A DNA stretch of 64,000 bases, taken from positions 18,611-82,610 of the forward strand of contig CAWHJD010000025.1 in assembly GCA_963829585.1 (NCBI GenBank), read 5' to 3'. Below are positions 8,774-18,449 of this stretch, one piece after another; positions within the stretch are counted from its first letter, which is position 1, and every line of letters starts with the position of its first letter. Position numbers and translations under genes: made by a program. The notes beneath the pieces were generated by a model. The model saw nothing but the letters and a program-made list of their open reading frames with translations, was not told the DNA's origin and ran no database searches. This DNA is from Sva-07 sp963829585 (GTDB lineage: Bacteria; Actinomycetota; Acidimicrobiia; Acidimicrobiales; Ilumatobacteraceae).

Positions 8774-9084
8774 CCCGAGTTCGCGGTACATCCCGTTGAA
8801 CCATGATTCCAAGAGAATGCCACCGCACTTCTCCCGCCGAGCGCCCGGCAGACCGCCGCCCGGGAACCGGAGCGATGTCGACCGAGTAGGCGCACGCATC
8901 GCTCACCCGATTCCACGACCGACCGCTCGCGTACCGGCGCACTCGGTCAGGTCGACGGCGTCGACCGGACGCTCGTGACGCGATCACCGACCGTGGCTGG
9001 TTGGGCCCGCGTTGCCAGCGCACGCAGCCTGGAGCGGCCGGTGTCCCGGCGCGTCATCTGGAAGCCGGCTCGTGTCGGGGGGCC
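8774..9084. other. Stretch without a supported gene
   Basis: About 310 bases follow the ATP-grasp gene. Frames on both strands are Arg/Pro/Ser-rich and look like chance opening in G+C-rich DNA. I see no clear terminator stem. Confidence 0.4.
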
Positions 9085-9459
9085 ATGGAAGGATTGCGTC
9101 GTGGAGAGCGATCAGACCTCACGGCGCCGAAGGCCCGAATGGTCATAGACGCAAGCGAACTCGGCATCGAGGCCGCGATCTACGCGATCCTCGGTGTGCT
9201 TGTCGGGGTGCCACTCGCCGGACTCCTCGTCGCCGCGGTGGCAAGCGGGCTCGGTGGGCGACGGTTCGGGTTCGGGTCGATCGGCATGGGCATCGTCGTC
9301 TCACTTGCCACGGGCGTACTGGTCGTCGTCATCTGGAGAACCATCGGTGGCGAGGTGACCGGCTGGGATCTGCTCTGGGCGGCAGGTTTGACAGTGTCCG
9401 CCGTGTGGAGTCTGCGGCGGTTGGCGTTGCCGCCGCACGCGTCTACGGAACGGACTTGA
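9085..9459 (+). CDS. Small membrane protein, unrecognised
   Basis: Using ATG at 9085 gives 124 residues; ATG at 9139 (MVIDASELG) is an alternative start. Three hydrophobic helices are visible: AAIYAILGVLVGVPLAGLL, the Gly/Val-rich MGIVVSLATGVLVVVIW, and a shorter one after the GWDLLWAAGL turn. A basic C-terminal tail suggests a cytoplasmic end. No family is recognised. It is oriented towards the ABC transporter operon on the other strand (convergent). Confidence 0.5.
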   Translation: MEGLRRGERSDLTAPKARMVIDASELGIEAAIYAILGVLVGVPLAGLLVAAVASGLGGRRFGFGSIGMGIVVSLATGVLVVVIWRTIGGEVTGWDLLWAAGLTVSAVWSLRRLALPPHASTERT

Positions 9460-9678
9460 CGAGCCCGCCAGGCGAACGTTCGAAGCCACTCAGCTCCGGA
9501 ACCCGTGATAGTGCGTTTCGGCGAGATTGCCTGACGCGGGACTCGGGCCGCGATGCTGCGCCTCGCGCGCCTGGATGGTCGTGATTACCCGGAGTCTTAT
9601 CGAGCGTCCTCGACCGGCACTTTGAGGGGACGTCGGCCGATTCCGAGATGGGACGTGGATCTGCGTGGCGGCGCGACG

Positions 9679-10428
9679 CTAGAGGACGTCTCTGCGTGGC
9701 GCGGTGATGAGCGCCAGGGCCGCGGCGGCGGCGGTGTATCCGACGAGGAGCAAGCCACTGATGGGCACGTCGAGAAGCGTTCCGCTGGTAGCGACTGTCG
9801 GGCCGAGCTGCAGTAGCCCAAAGGTCGCTCCTCCCGGTGTCCACCGCCCGATCGCCGGGAGTGCGTCGATGAGTAGACGCTCCGCCGCGAGAATCCAGAC
9901 GAGCGAGGCGACCACGGCGACGATCTGGTTGCGGAGCAGGGCGCCGACGGCGAGACCGATGACGCCGTAGAGCGCCATGACGACGAACGCCGCTGCGACC
10001 ACCTGCCAGAACTCCGCGTCGGACGTCGCGTTGCCGCCGCGGGTTCGGATCAACGTCGTCGTGGCGACAATCGAGACGACGAGTGTGCCCGCCGTGAGGA
10101 CGACGCTGGCCAGGACGAGCGTCAGGCCCTTCGAGACGAGGACCCGGGTCCGGCGCGGCTCGACAAGGAACGTGGAGGTGATGGTGCCATAGCGGATCTC
10201 CTGGGTGAACGCGAGCATCCCCAGGATCAGCATGGTCACCTGGGGCACGCCGAAGCTGTCGCCGACGACGCGGGCCAGCAGGGCGGGGTCGTCGAGGGAG
10301 AGCGCGTTGTCCGTCGCGCCGGCTGAGGGGACGGTGAACGTGACCGTCAGCAACACGAAGCCCAGGGTGGCGACCAGCAGCCCGGCCAGCATGCGGGTGC
10401 TGCGCAGCTTGACAAGCTCGGCGCGCAC
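9679..10428 (-). CDS. ABC-2 type transporter permease
   Basis: A 249-residue integral membrane protein with about six hydrophobic helices. Its N-terminal RAELVKLRSTR leader and the TQEIRYGTITSTFLVEPRRTRVL segment are typical of ABC-2 permeases fused to no ATPase. It pairs with the ATPase gene immediately upstream: the ATPase stops at 10438 and this gene starts with GTG at 10428, so the two are probably translationally coupled. Such pairs export antibiotics, peptides or lipids. Together with the divergent two-component system it may form a stress- or antibiotic-response module. Confidence 0.85.
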   Translation of the reverse strand: MRAELVKLRSTRMLAGLLVATLGFVLLTVTFTVPSAGATDNALSLDDPALLARVVGDSFGVPQVTMLILGMLAFTQEIRYGTITSTFLVEPRRTRVLVSKGLTLVLASVVLTAGTLVVSIVATTTLIRTRGGNATSDAEFWQVVAAAFVVMALYGVIGLAVGALLRNQIVAVVASLVWILAAERLLIDALPAIGRWTPGGATFGLLQLGPTVATSGTLLDVPISGLLLVGYTAAAAALALITAPRRDVL

Positions 10429-10437
10429 CGAGCGCGT

Positions 10438-11361
10438 TCATGCCGGCGCCTCTTCGAGCGACACCACGTCCTCGACCCGCCCGGGCTGCTCGGTGAGCCG
10501 GAAGAAGGCCTCCTCCAGCCCGGCCGTCGCCATGAGTCGGTACAACACGACCCCGTGTGCCGCGGCGAGCTCTCCCACCTGCTCCGGAGCTGCGTCGACC
10601 GCGAGCTCACCGTCTGCGTGGCGGTAGCGGAGGCCGGCATCGTCGAGCAGAGTGGACAGCCGCTCCGGTTCCGGTGTGCGGACCCGGCAACCGACGCCGG
10701 CCTCGGCGCGCAGGGCGGTGAGGGTCGATGAGCGGACGAGGCGCCCCTTCGCGATCACGAGCACGTGGTCGGCGGTCTGTTCGACCTCGCTCAGCGCATG
10801 GCTGGAGACGAGCACGGTGCGCCCCTCGTCGGCGAGCTGGCGAAGGTACGCGCGCAACCACCGGATGCCCTGCGGGTCGAGACCGTTCGTCGGCTCGTCC
10901 AGGATCAGCACAGCCGGGTCGCCCAGCATCGCCGCCGCCAACCCGAGACGCTGCCGCATGCCGAGGGAGAACTCGCCGACCCTGCGTCGCGCGTCCCCTG
11001 CGAGACCGGTAGCTGCCAGGACCCTCATGGGTGCGTCCCTGTGCAGCCTCGCCGCGGTCGTGAGCACGCGAAGATGGTCGAGCGCGGTGCGACCGGGGTG
11101 GTATCCGGATGCCTCGAGCACCGCACCGACGTGACGGACCGGGTCAGACAGCTCGTCGTACCGCCTCCCGCCGAACGTCGCGGTGCCGCTGGTCGGCGCG
11201 ACGAGCCCGAGCAGCATCCGCAGGGTGGTCGTCTTGCCGGCCCCATTGGGCCCGAGGAACGCCGTCACCTGCCCCGCGGCGATCACCGCGTTGACATCGT
11301 CGACCGCCCGAACATCTCCGAAGGACTTGGTGAGCGCACACAGCTCGATGGCCGCCGTCAC
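10438..11361 (-). CDS. ABC transporter ATP-binding protein
   Basis: A 307-residue ATPase. It has Walker A GPNGAGKTTT, signature FSLGMRQR, Walker B VLILDEPTNG, and the H-loop in SSHALSE, followed by a C-terminal regulatory extension (GLEEAFFRLTEQ) common in drug-exporter ATPases. GTG at 11361 is preferred because a ggagg ribosome site sits just before it; an in-frame GTG at 11385 lies upstream. It is the middle gene of a three-gene minus-strand unit with the membrane protein at 11446-12138 and the permease at 9679-10428. Confidence 0.9.
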   Translation of the reverse strand: MTAAIELCALTKSFGDVRAVDDVNAVIAAGQVTAFLGPNGAGKTTTLRMLLGLVAPTSGTATFGGRRYDELSDPVRHVGAVLEASGYHPGRTALDHLRVLTTAARLHRDAPMRVLAATGLAGDARRRVGEFSLGMRQRLGLAAAMLGDPAVLILDEPTNGLDPQGIRWLRAYLRQLADEGRTVLVSSHALSEVEQTADHVLVIAKGRLVRSSTLTALRAEAGVGCRVRTPEPERLSTLLDDAGLRYRHADGELAVDAAPEQVGELAAAHGVVLYRLMATAGLEEAFFRLTEQPGRVEDVVSLEEAPA

Positions 11362-11445
11362 CGACCGCCTCCGTTGTCGCAACACCGCATCAGTCGTTCC
11401 TCACGCTGCCGCAGGTTCGGAGATCACCGCACTGCACGCTCGTGC

Positions 11446-12138
11446 TCATGCTCGTTCCAGGTGCGGCTCGGCGCTCGGGATCCCCGCGACCGCGGAATCG
11501 ACGGAGACCGCGGGCGTGGGCTCGACGTACAGGGCGATGGCCATGGCCAGCAGGCAGAGGCCGTAGATGCCCACCCCGCCGTGCATCAGCGTCGGAGCGG
11601 CGATGCCGAGGGGCGTGAGGACCACGAGCCAGAGGCCGGTCGCGAGCGGCGTGTAGCGGTGCCAGCCGTGCCACACGCCGGCCCGCAGCGTCGCCCATCC
11701 AGTGAGCAGAAAACCGACCGTCGACGCGACGCTGGCAACACCGAAGATCGCGCCGACGACCAACGCGGCGGTGTCGTCCACGGCCGCGTCGCGGATCGGG
11801 ATGGACGCCAGCTCGCCCACCAGCAGCAGCGCTGTGCCGGTGACGGCGAGAGTGATTCCGCTGGTGGCGGTGCGGGACCGTCCGGCTGCGCCGCTGCGGC
11901 CGAACGCCAAGAGGCCGACGATGACGAAACCATGGATCAGTGCGCTGAGGATCGAGAACGCGACGAAGGCGCCGCTGCTGGACCAGGGATAACGCCACAT
12001 CTCGTCGGAGAGATCGGTTGTGGGTTGGAGGCCGAACATGAGCACCGCTCCAGCGATGGCGGTGGCTGCCGCCGCGATGATGAACGCGACGGTGGCCCGA
12101 CTTGTCGGACGGGCCTGGACTGTTGGGGTGTGAACCAT
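11446..12138 (-). CDS. Six-helix integral membrane protein
   Basis: A 230-residue protein with about six predicted membrane helices, including one N-terminal and a GIYGLCLLAMAIALYV helix near the C-terminus. It has short loops and no recognised motif. A strong ribosome site (aggagg) lies six bases before ATG at 12138. It is the first gene of the ABC transporter operon and divergent from the histidine kinase, so it is plausibly an accessory or target of that system. The function is unknown. Confidence 0.7.
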   Translation of the reverse strand: MVHTPTVQARPTSRATVAFIIAAAATAIAGAVLMFGLQPTTDLSDEMWRYPWSSSGAFVAFSILSALIHGFVIVGLLAFGRSGAAGRSRTATSGITLAVTGTALLLVGELASIPIRDAAVDDTAALVVGAIFGVASVASTVGFLLTGWATLRAGVWHGWHRYTPLATGLWLVVLTPLGIAAPTLMHGGVGIYGLCLLAMAIALYVEPTPAVSVDSAVAGIPSAEPHLERA

Positions 12139-12302
12139 GAGATCCTCCTGAAGTTCGATGGGTTCTTGCGGTTCTGTTGTACGCAGCGCGTCAGCGGCCC
12201 GTCATCAGGGCGAAGGCGCAATCTTCACTACGCGCCAGCGCGTACCGTGGTTGCGCGCCAGCACGATTGCCGTCCCCGGGACACACTGGGAGACTCTGCA
12301 CA
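12139..12302. promoter_or_regulatory. Divergent promoter region of the ABC operon and two-component system
   Basis: The 164 bases between two divergent transcription units must hold both promoters. No protein-coding evidence is seen. The adjacent response regulator is the natural candidate to bind here, but I cannot identify a clear palindrome. Confidence 0.4.
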
Positions 12303-14273
12303 GTGAGGACCCTGCACCTTCGTGAGTGGCCGGCGTTGCTGTTCGTCGGGACGCTGGCGGTCGAGGTCGTCGCTGTTCCGTTGTCGTGGGGCTTGGAGCC
12401 CCGGTACGACACGGTGCTGTACGCCTTCTACGCGGTGACCCTCGCCGGTGCCGGCGCGCTGATCGTGTCCCGCTACCCGGGCCACCGGATCGGTCGGCTG
12501 TTCATCGCCGCCGCCATCGTCGCTGCCGTCTCTGACTTCGCTCAGGGTTGGGGGTTACGGGCAGCTGAGCAGGCATGGCCGGCGGGACCCTTCGCCGAGT
12601 GGGTTGCACTGTGGAGCTGGATCCCGAGCGGTCCGCTGCTCGTGCTGACGTTCCTGCTGTTTCCCGACGGGCACCTCATCGGGCGGGGTTGGGCGGCGGT
12701 CGCGTGGGTCAACGTCGTCGGCGTCGCGCTCCTGCTGCCCGGGTGGGCGCTGTCGCCCGACATCGGCGACCTCTTCCTCGACGACCGCAACCCCTACGCC
12801 ATCGATGCTGCGCTGACACGTGTGCTGCAGGCGGTGGGAATGACGCTCTTTCTCGGCTCGGCCGTCGTGGCGATCGTGCCGCTCGTCCTGCGCCTGCGGC
12901 GGGCGACCGGTGTCGAACGCCTCCAGCTGCGGTGGTTCGCGTTCGCCTCCATGTGCGCCGCTGTGATCCTGCCGGTCGTCGCGTTGCTGTGGAGCGTGGC
13001 ACCGGCGGTGCGGCCGCTGACCGCACTCGCGCTGGCCGCCATGCCAGTTGGTGCCGCGATCGGGATCCTGCGCTACCGCCTCTACGACATCGATCTCCTC
13101 ATCAGTCGAACGCTGGCGTACGGCGCGCTGAGCGTGGTGCTCGCCGGCACCTACGCGGCGACGGTCGTGGTGTTCGGCGCCGCCGTTGGGCACGGCTCCG
13201 CGTGGGGCACGGCCGTGGCCACGCTCGCGGTGGCCGCGATGTTCGGTCCCCTCCGCCACCGGCTCCAGGATGCTGTCGATCGTCGTTTCAACCCGGCGGG
13301 CTTCGACGCCATGCAACAGATGGCCGCATTCCTCGATGACCTCCGCGCCGGCCGCGCCGTCCCCGAGGACATCGAGCGCGTCCTCCGCGACGCCCTCGGG
13401 GTCGAGGACCTCGACCTTCGCCTGATCCTGCCCGACAGCGACCTCGCCGTCGACCTGACCGGAGCCCCCGTGGTCGACGACCCCGACGACGCCCGCCGAC
13501 GCTGGCCGATCCGGCACGCCGGCACGACCCTGGGCATCGTCGTCGCCCCCGCCGACCTCGCCGAACGCGGCTCCTTGGTCCCCAGGGTGCTCGACGCCGG
13601 CGCGCTCGCCGTCGAGATCGCCCGGCTGCGGGTCGGGCTGCGCCGCCAGCTCGAGGAGGTCGAGGCGTCACGGGCGCGGATCGTCGCGGTCGGCGACGAA
13701 GAGCGACGACGGCTCGAACGAGACCTGCACGATGGCGCCCAACAGCGGCTGGTGTCCATCGGGCTCGCGCTCCGCCACGCCCAACACGCGCTCGGCTCGG
13801 ACGTCGATCCCGACGTGGACCGGACCCTCGACGACGCCGTCGCCGAGATCGCCGTGGCCATCGACGAGCTGCGCGAGCTTGCGCGCGGTCTGCGACCTGC
13901 GCTGCTCGACAGCGGTCTCGGTCCCGCGCTGCGGGATCTGGCCCGGCGGGCGCCGCTGCCCGTCGAGGTCGTCGCGAACGGCGATCGCTATCCGACCGAG
14001 GTCGAGACCGCCGCCTATTTCACCGCGTGCGAAGGTCTCACGAATGCCGTCAAGCACGCCCGGGCCACCAAGGTCCAGCTTCGTGCCATCCACGAAGACA
14101 GCAGGCTCGTCGTCGCTGTGGTCGATGACGGCGTTGGAGGGGCCATCGCCCAGGCGGGCTCCGGACTGGCCGGCCTCACCGATCGCGTGGCGGCCCGCGG
14201 TGGCAGCCTCACGATCGACAGCGACGCAGCACGCGGCACCACCCTTATCGCGGAGTTCCCGTGCGCGTCGTGA
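12303..14273 (+). CDS. Membrane sensor histidine kinase, NarL/DesK class
   Basis: A 656-residue protein. The N-terminal half has about eight to ten membrane helices, ending with the RYRLYDIDLLISRTLAYG motif found in this sensor group. A GAF-like cytoplasmic linker follows. The HisKA_3 dimerisation helix carries the phospho-accepting His476 (ERDLHDGAQQRL), then a HATPase domain with N (TNAVKHA), DDGVGGA and a GSGLAGL box. It autophosphorylates and passes phosphate to the regulator encoded next. GTG at 12303 is chosen because a gggag site precedes it and the signal-anchor starts here; the frame is open further upstream. Confidence 0.9.
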   Translation: MRTLHLREWPALLFVGTLAVEVVAVPLSWGLEPRYDTVLYAFYAVTLAGAGALIVSRYPGHRIGRLFIAAAIVAAVSDFAQGWGLRAAEQAWPAGPFAEWVALWSWIPSGPLLVLTFLLFPDGHLIGRGWAAVAWVNVVGVALLLPGWALSPDIGDLFLDDRNPYAIDAALTRVLQAVGMTLFLGSAVVAIVPLVLRLRRATGVERLQLRWFAFASMCAAVILPVVALLWSVAPAVRPLTALALAAMPVGAAIGILRYRLYDIDLLISRTLAYGALSVVLAGTYAATVVVFGAAVGHGSAWGTAVATLAVAAMFGPLRHRLQDAVDRRFNPAGFDAMQQMAAFLDDLRAGRAVPEDIERVLRDALGVEDLDLRLILPDSDLAVDLTGAPVVDDPDDARRRWPIRHAGTTLGIVVAPADLAERGSLVPRVLDAGALAVEIARLRVGLRRQLEEVEASRARIVAVGDEERRRLERDLHDGAQQRLVSIGLALRHAQHALGSDVDPDVDRTLDDAVAEIAVAIDELRELARGLRPALLDSGLGPALRDLARRAPLPVEVVANGDRYPTEVETAAYFTACEGLTNAVKHARATKVQLRAIHEDSRLVVAVVDDGVGGAIAQAGSGLAGLTDRVAARGGSLTIDSDAARGTTLIAEFPCAS

Positions 14274-14905
14274 TCGCCGAGGATCAGGCCTTGCTGCGCG
14301 AAGGCCTCGCCCGCCTGTTCCGGGACGGCGGCCATGACGTCGTCGCCGCCCTCGGAGACGCCGACCAGCTGCTCGCCACCATTGCACAGGAGCAGCCCGA
14401 TCTCGCCGTCGTCGACATCCGCATGCCGCCCACCTTCACCGACGAAGGCGCCCGCGCCGCACGTGCGATCAAGCAGCAGCATCCCGGCGTGGGCGTGCTG
14501 CTGCTGTCGCAGCACATCGAGACCGCCCACGCCGTCAACCTGGTCGCACTCGGCGGGTTCGGCTACCTCCTCAAGGACCGCGTGCTCGAAGTGGGCGAGT
14601 TCCTCGCCACCGCCGAGCGAGTCGCGGCGGGCGGGTCAGCCCTCGACCCGATGGTGGTCGCCCACCTCGTGGCGCCCGCCGACAGCGGACCCGTCGGCCG
14701 GCTGTCCGAGCGCGAGCGGGGCGTGCTCGAGCTCATGGCCCTCGGACTCACCAATGTCGCCATCGCCAACCGGCTCGTGGTCAGCGAACGCACCGTTGAA
14801 GCCCACGTCCGCCACATCCTCACCAAGCTCGACATCACCGACAGCGAAGACGGCCACCGCCGCGTCCTCGCCGTCCTCTCCTACCTCCACGACGCAAGCA
14901 CCTGA
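14261..14905 (+). CDS. NarL/LuxR-family response regulator
   Basis: A 214-residue protein with a receiver domain (phospho-acceptor Asp52 in VVDIRMPP, acidic pair E7/D8, Lys in LLKDR) and a C-terminal LuxR helix-turn-helix (LSERERGVLELMALGLTN, then SERTVEAHVRHILTKL). The GTG start lies 13 bases inside the kinase gene, showing translational coupling. It very probably controls the divergent ABC transporter operon. Confidence 0.92.
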   Translation: MRVVIAEDQALLREGLARLFRDGGHDVVAALGDADQLLATIAQEQPDLAVVDIRMPPTFTDEGARAARAIKQQHPGVGVLLLSQHIETAHAVNLVALGGFGYLLKDRVLEVGEFLATAERVAAGGSALDPMVVAHLVAPADSGPVGRLSERERGVLELMALGLTNVAIANRLVVSERTVEAHVRHILTKLDITDSEDGHRRVLAVLSYLHDAST

Positions 14906-15140
14906 GACACGACACCGCCGTGCGCCCGTGCGGGCCGACTCGACTTCGCTGGCCGCTCCGATTCGACCGAGTCATCTGCGCTCTGAACCGCGTCATCGAA
15001 ACGGCGGAGGAATGACTCGCGCTCGAACACTCAGGAAAGGGAGCACCTCCTCGAACGACCGTTCTCGCTCCGGTCACAGTGGCGATACGGGGCGGAAGTC
15101 GCCCAGCGTCCTGCGGTCGTAGGGGTACGGTGCGTTCGAG

Positions 15141-15908
15141 ATGAGCGACCTCTCCGACCTCGACCTTCTGTTCGCGGCTGCCGACCTCGCCGATCGCGAG
15201 TCGATGCGCACGTGGCGCAGCGACGACCTCGCCGTCGAGATCAAGCCGGATGGCTCACCAGTGTCGGCCACCGACAAGTTGATCGAACGGCTGCTGCGCC
15301 AGCTGCTCGCCGAGCATCGTCCCGACGATCGGGTGCTCGGCGAGGAGGAGGGCGACATCGGGTCGGGCGACCGATGTTGGGTGCTCGACCCGATCGATGG
15401 CACGAGCAGCTTCATTGCCGGGCGTCGGGCGTGGGGATCGCTGATCGCACTGGAGATCGGTGGTGCGCCGGCGGCCGGCATGGTGACGATGCCGGCCCTG
15501 GGGAAGCGTTGGTGGGGGACCATCGGCGGGGGAGCGTTCTTCGCTCCCAGCGCCGACGAACCTGCCCGGCCGATCCGGGTGAGTGGCGAACGGAAGATCG
15601 AAGAGATGCGCTGGTCGAGCGGACCGACGATCGAGGAACTCGATGTCGACGAACGGGCTCGGCTCGATCGGTTCGACGGGCGGGGCCGATACGTCCCGAT
15701 GGCAGAGTGGACGACCTACCCCGCGTTGATGGTGGCCGACGGCTCGCTCGATGTCGCCGTGCACTTCGGCCAGCACTGGGACCACGTCGCCCTCGCTGGC
15801 GTGGTGGTCGCCGCCGGCGGCGACGTCACCTACGAACTGCCGCCTGCCGACGGGCAACGCTTCGCCGCCACGTTCACCAACGGAGGGCTCGAGCTGCCAA
15901 CCGGGTGA
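15141..15908 (+). CDS. Inositol monophosphatase family protein (possibly histidinol-phosphatase HisN-like)
   Basis: A 255-residue Mg2+-dependent phosphatase. Metal ligands are visible: Glu68/69 in LGEEEG, DPIDGT with Asp83 and Asp86, and WDHVALAGVVVAAGG near the C-terminus. The length is normal. Family members dephosphorylate inositol phosphate, histidinol phosphate or PAP, and sequence alone does not decide which. In Actinobacteria a short member like this is often the histidinol-phosphatase, but no his genes are near. ATG at 15141 opens a conserved N-terminal helix. It is convergent with the PfkB gene. Confidence 0.85.
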   Translation: MSDLSDLDLLFAAADLADRESMRTWRSDDLAVEIKPDGSPVSATDKLIERLLRQLLAEHRPDDRVLGEEEGDIGSGDRCWVLDPIDGTSSFIAGRRAWGSLIALEIGGAPAAGMVTMPALGKRWWGTIGGGAFFAPSADEPARPIRVSGERKIEEMRWSSGPTIEELDVDERARLDRFDGRGRYVPMAEWTTYPALMVADGSLDVAVHFGQHWDHVALAGVVVAAGGDVTYELPPADGQRFAATFTNGGLELPTG

Positions 15909-15962
15909 CCTTCTGGGACAGCACTCGGGCGACACGTCGGCGAGTCGAGCGGGTCGATCGTG

Positions 15963-17090
15963 TCAGGCCGAGCTGTCGACGGAACCGGCGGCCCAGCGTT
16001 CGAGGAAATCCACCAGTTCCTGGCGGTTCGCGCTGCGGGCGTTGCGTACGAAGAACCCGGACGCAGCACAGCCGAGTGCGAGCGATTCGCTGTCGTCGAG
16101 GCCCAGCGCGATCCCGAGACAGAAGCCCGCGTTGAAACGGTCGCCCGCGCCGGTGTTCTTCTTCGTGCCTGCGCTGTACGGACCCGGTTGCGTGGATCCG
16201 CACTCCGCGGCCGCGCTCACTGCGAACGGCACCCGATGAATCACCACGCGGCTGACGCCGAACAGATCGCGAAGGGCGAACGCCTGCTGCAGGGTCTGGT
16301 CCGGCGTGGCATCGGCCGGAGCGGATGGCACATCGTGCGCCCGGCAGAGCACGTTCGCTTCGTTGCCATTCAGTCCGAGCGTCACCGACCCCACCCGCTC
16401 GAAGTCGTGCAGGATGGCGGCCATGTCGCGAATGTCCGCCACCGAGCGGCTCGACGGATCTACGAGATCGATGAAGAACGTTGGGCGGTGAGTGAGGCGT
16501 GAGAACACCTCGCTCTGGAGCAGACGCCACACGTGCGTCATGTACGGATAGAGACTCCAATCGGTCAGCGCGATGACCTGAGCAACCTCACAGGCGGCGG
16601 CGTAGGTGCCGTCGGTGAGGAGTTCCCGAACGGAGTGCGGCGTGAATGCTGCGAGCTGTTCGACGGCGCTGAACATCACCTTGCCGTCGTTGAACTCGAA
16701 CGCCAGCGTGCGCCCTGGCTCGGGGCCCCAGGAATGGAGGCCGTGACACTTCTGAGCGATGTCGCCGAAGGCCGGATGTGGCGGTTCGCCGATCGTGGCA
16801 AAGCAATCCACCGTCACACCGAGAGTCGCCAAGCCGTCCGCCAGGTTGACAGCGCAGCCGCCCGGTTGGACTGCCGTGACGACGATTTCGCGCAGGGTGC
16901 TCTGGCCGGTCGCGGCAGCGATCATCGCTCCGAAGGTGCCGATGTCCGGCACCGGCGTGAAATCGTCGAGTGTCCTACGTTCGCCGACCACGGAGATCAT
17001 CTCGTCCACGAAGCCGTCGAAGCCCGTCACGACGCGGCAGCCGCGTAGGTCAGCGGCCGAGACGCGACGAGCAATTCCCGGGAGATCCAT
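15963..17090 (-). CDS. PfkB-family carbohydrate kinase
   Basis: A 375-residue ribokinase-like enzyme. The N-terminal GFDGFVDEMI strand, the PGGCAVNLADGLATLG glycine motif and the C-terminal PfkB signature NTGAGDRFNAGF, with catalytic Asp317, are all present. It phosphorylates a sugar or nucleoside with ATP. It is longer than ribokinase (about 310 residues), with extra sequence in the lid region. The substrate is unknown. It stands alone on the minus strand between convergent and divergent neighbours. Confidence 0.85.
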   Translation of the reverse strand: MDLPGIARRVSAADLRGCRVVTGFDGFVDEMISVVGERRTLDDFTPVPDIGTFGAMIAAATGQSTLREIVVTAVQPGGCAVNLADGLATLGVTVDCFATIGEPPHPAFGDIAQKCHGLHSWGPEPGRTLAFEFNDGKVMFSAVEQLAAFTPHSVRELLTDGTYAAACEVAQVIALTDWSLYPYMTHVWRLLQSEVFSRLTHRPTFFIDLVDPSSRSVADIRDMAAILHDFERVGSVTLGLNGNEANVLCRAHDVPSAPADATPDQTLQQAFALRDLFGVSRVVIHRVPFAVSAAAECGSTQPGPYSAGTKKNTGAGDRFNAGFCLGIALGLDDSESLALGCAASGFFVRNARSANRQELVDFLERWAAGSVDSSA

Positions 17091-17219
17091 TGTCAGGCAG
17101 TCGGTTCAGTGAGCCGAAGGTTGCAGTTGCGCACCTCGTCGGTCATTCCCGTCATTCTCGCGTGCCGAGGCCGGGGCCGATGAAACGCGTGGTGGTTGCG
17201 GACCTGAGAAAATGGTTGG

Positions 17220-18449
17220 GTGGTGACCGTGCTGTGTTTCGACGGCTTCGAACTCGAACCGGCAGCGCGCGAGCTGCGCGGACCGAATGGTCCTGTCCAT
17301 CTCGAGCAGCAGGTGTTCGATGTGCTGTGCCACCTGCTCGAACGTCGCGATCGCGTGGTCACCAAGCAAGAGCTGCTCGACGAGGTGTGGGGCAGCCGCT
17401 TCGTGTCCGAATCGGCGCTCACCAGCCGTATCAAGAGCGCGCGCCAAGCGGTCGGAGACGACGGGGATCGCCAAGCCGTGATCCGCACCGTTCGCGGTGT
17501 GGGGTACCGCTTCGTGGCCCCGGTCCACGTCGTCGAGCGAGGTGGCACGGCGGAAACCGAGAGCAGCGATCCGCCGCTGTGGGATCTCAGGATCCGCTTC
17601 ATCGACGTGCGCGGCGGGCGGTCGATCGCTGTGGCCGAGACCGGGCGGGGCCGCCACCTCGTGAAGGCGGCCACGTGGCTGACGCAGGTGGACAAGGACA
17701 CCGACGACAGCCCGATCTGGGGACACTGGGTGCGCGCCTTCAGCCGCCGCTACCGCTACGTGCGCTTCGACCCCCGCGGCTGTGGCCTGTCCGATCGCGA
17801 TCTCGCGGGGGTCGATCTGCGCGACATCGATTTGTGGGTCGACGATCTCGGCCGTGTGATCGATTCCCTCGGCGACGAACCCGTCGCGCTGCTCGGCATC
17901 TCCCAGGGTGGTCCCGTGGCCACGGTCTACGCGGCCCGTCACCCCGAGCGGGTGTCCCATCTCGTGCTCTACGGCACGTATGCGCGGGGCAAGTCCCGTC
18001 GGGGCGATCCCGGTCAGGTCGACGAGGCCAAGCTCCTGGTCGACCTGGCACGCGTCGGCTGGGGCTCCAAGGACGGTGCGTTCCGCGAGATCTTCGCCCG
18101 CCAATTCGTGCCCGACGCCCAGAGCGACGAGATCGAGTGGTTCAACGCGCAGCTGGAGATGACGACCAACAACACCAACGCGCCCCTGTTGGAGGGCGCC
18201 TTCCACGACGTCGACGTCACGGACCTGGCCCGACAGGTGCGAGTTCCCACGTTGGTGCTCCACGCCACGGGCGATCGCTGCGTGCCGTTCGAAGAGGGGC
18301 GCCGCCTCGCCGGCATGATCCCGGACGCTCGCTTCGTGCCGCTCGACAGCCGCAATCACATCCTGCTGAAGCGCGACGCTGCGTTCCCGAAGTTCATCGA
18401 CGAGATCGAGCGCTTCATCGCTGGGGTGACTACCCGCAGAGACCGATGA
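17220..18449 (+). CDS. Winged-helix DNA-binding domain fused to alpha/beta hydrolase
   Basis: A 409-residue fusion. Residues 1-105 are an OmpR-type winged helix (Trans_Reg_C: QQVFDVLCHLLERRDRVVTK, ending VRGVGYRF). Residues about 125-405 are an alpha/beta hydrolase with nucleophile Ser228 in GISQGG, Asp352 in HATGDRC and His380 in NHILL. The triad looks intact, so the domain may be active or may bind a small ester or lactone that sets DNA binding. Two GTG codons (17220, 17223) start it. Its stop overlaps the ATG of the following VOC gene (ATGA), so the two are co-translated. Confidence 0.85.
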   Translation: MVTVLCFDGFELEPAARELRGPNGPVHLEQQVFDVLCHLLERRDRVVTKQELLDEVWGSRFVSESALTSRIKSARQAVGDDGDRQAVIRTVRGVGYRFVAPVHVVERGGTAETESSDPPLWDLRIRFIDVRGGRSIAVAETGRGRHLVKAATWLTQVDKDTDDSPIWGHWVRAFSRRYRYVRFDPRGCGLSDRDLAGVDLRDIDLWVDDLGRVIDSLGDEPVALLGISQGGPVATVYAARHPERVSHLVLYGTYARGKSRRGDPGQVDEAKLLVDLARVGWGSKDGAFREIFARQFVPDAQSDEIEWFNAQLEMTTNNTNAPLLEGAFHDVDVTDLARQVRVPTLVLHATGDRCVPFEEGRRLAGMIPDARFVPLDSRNHILLKRDAAFPKFIDEIERFIAGVTTRRDR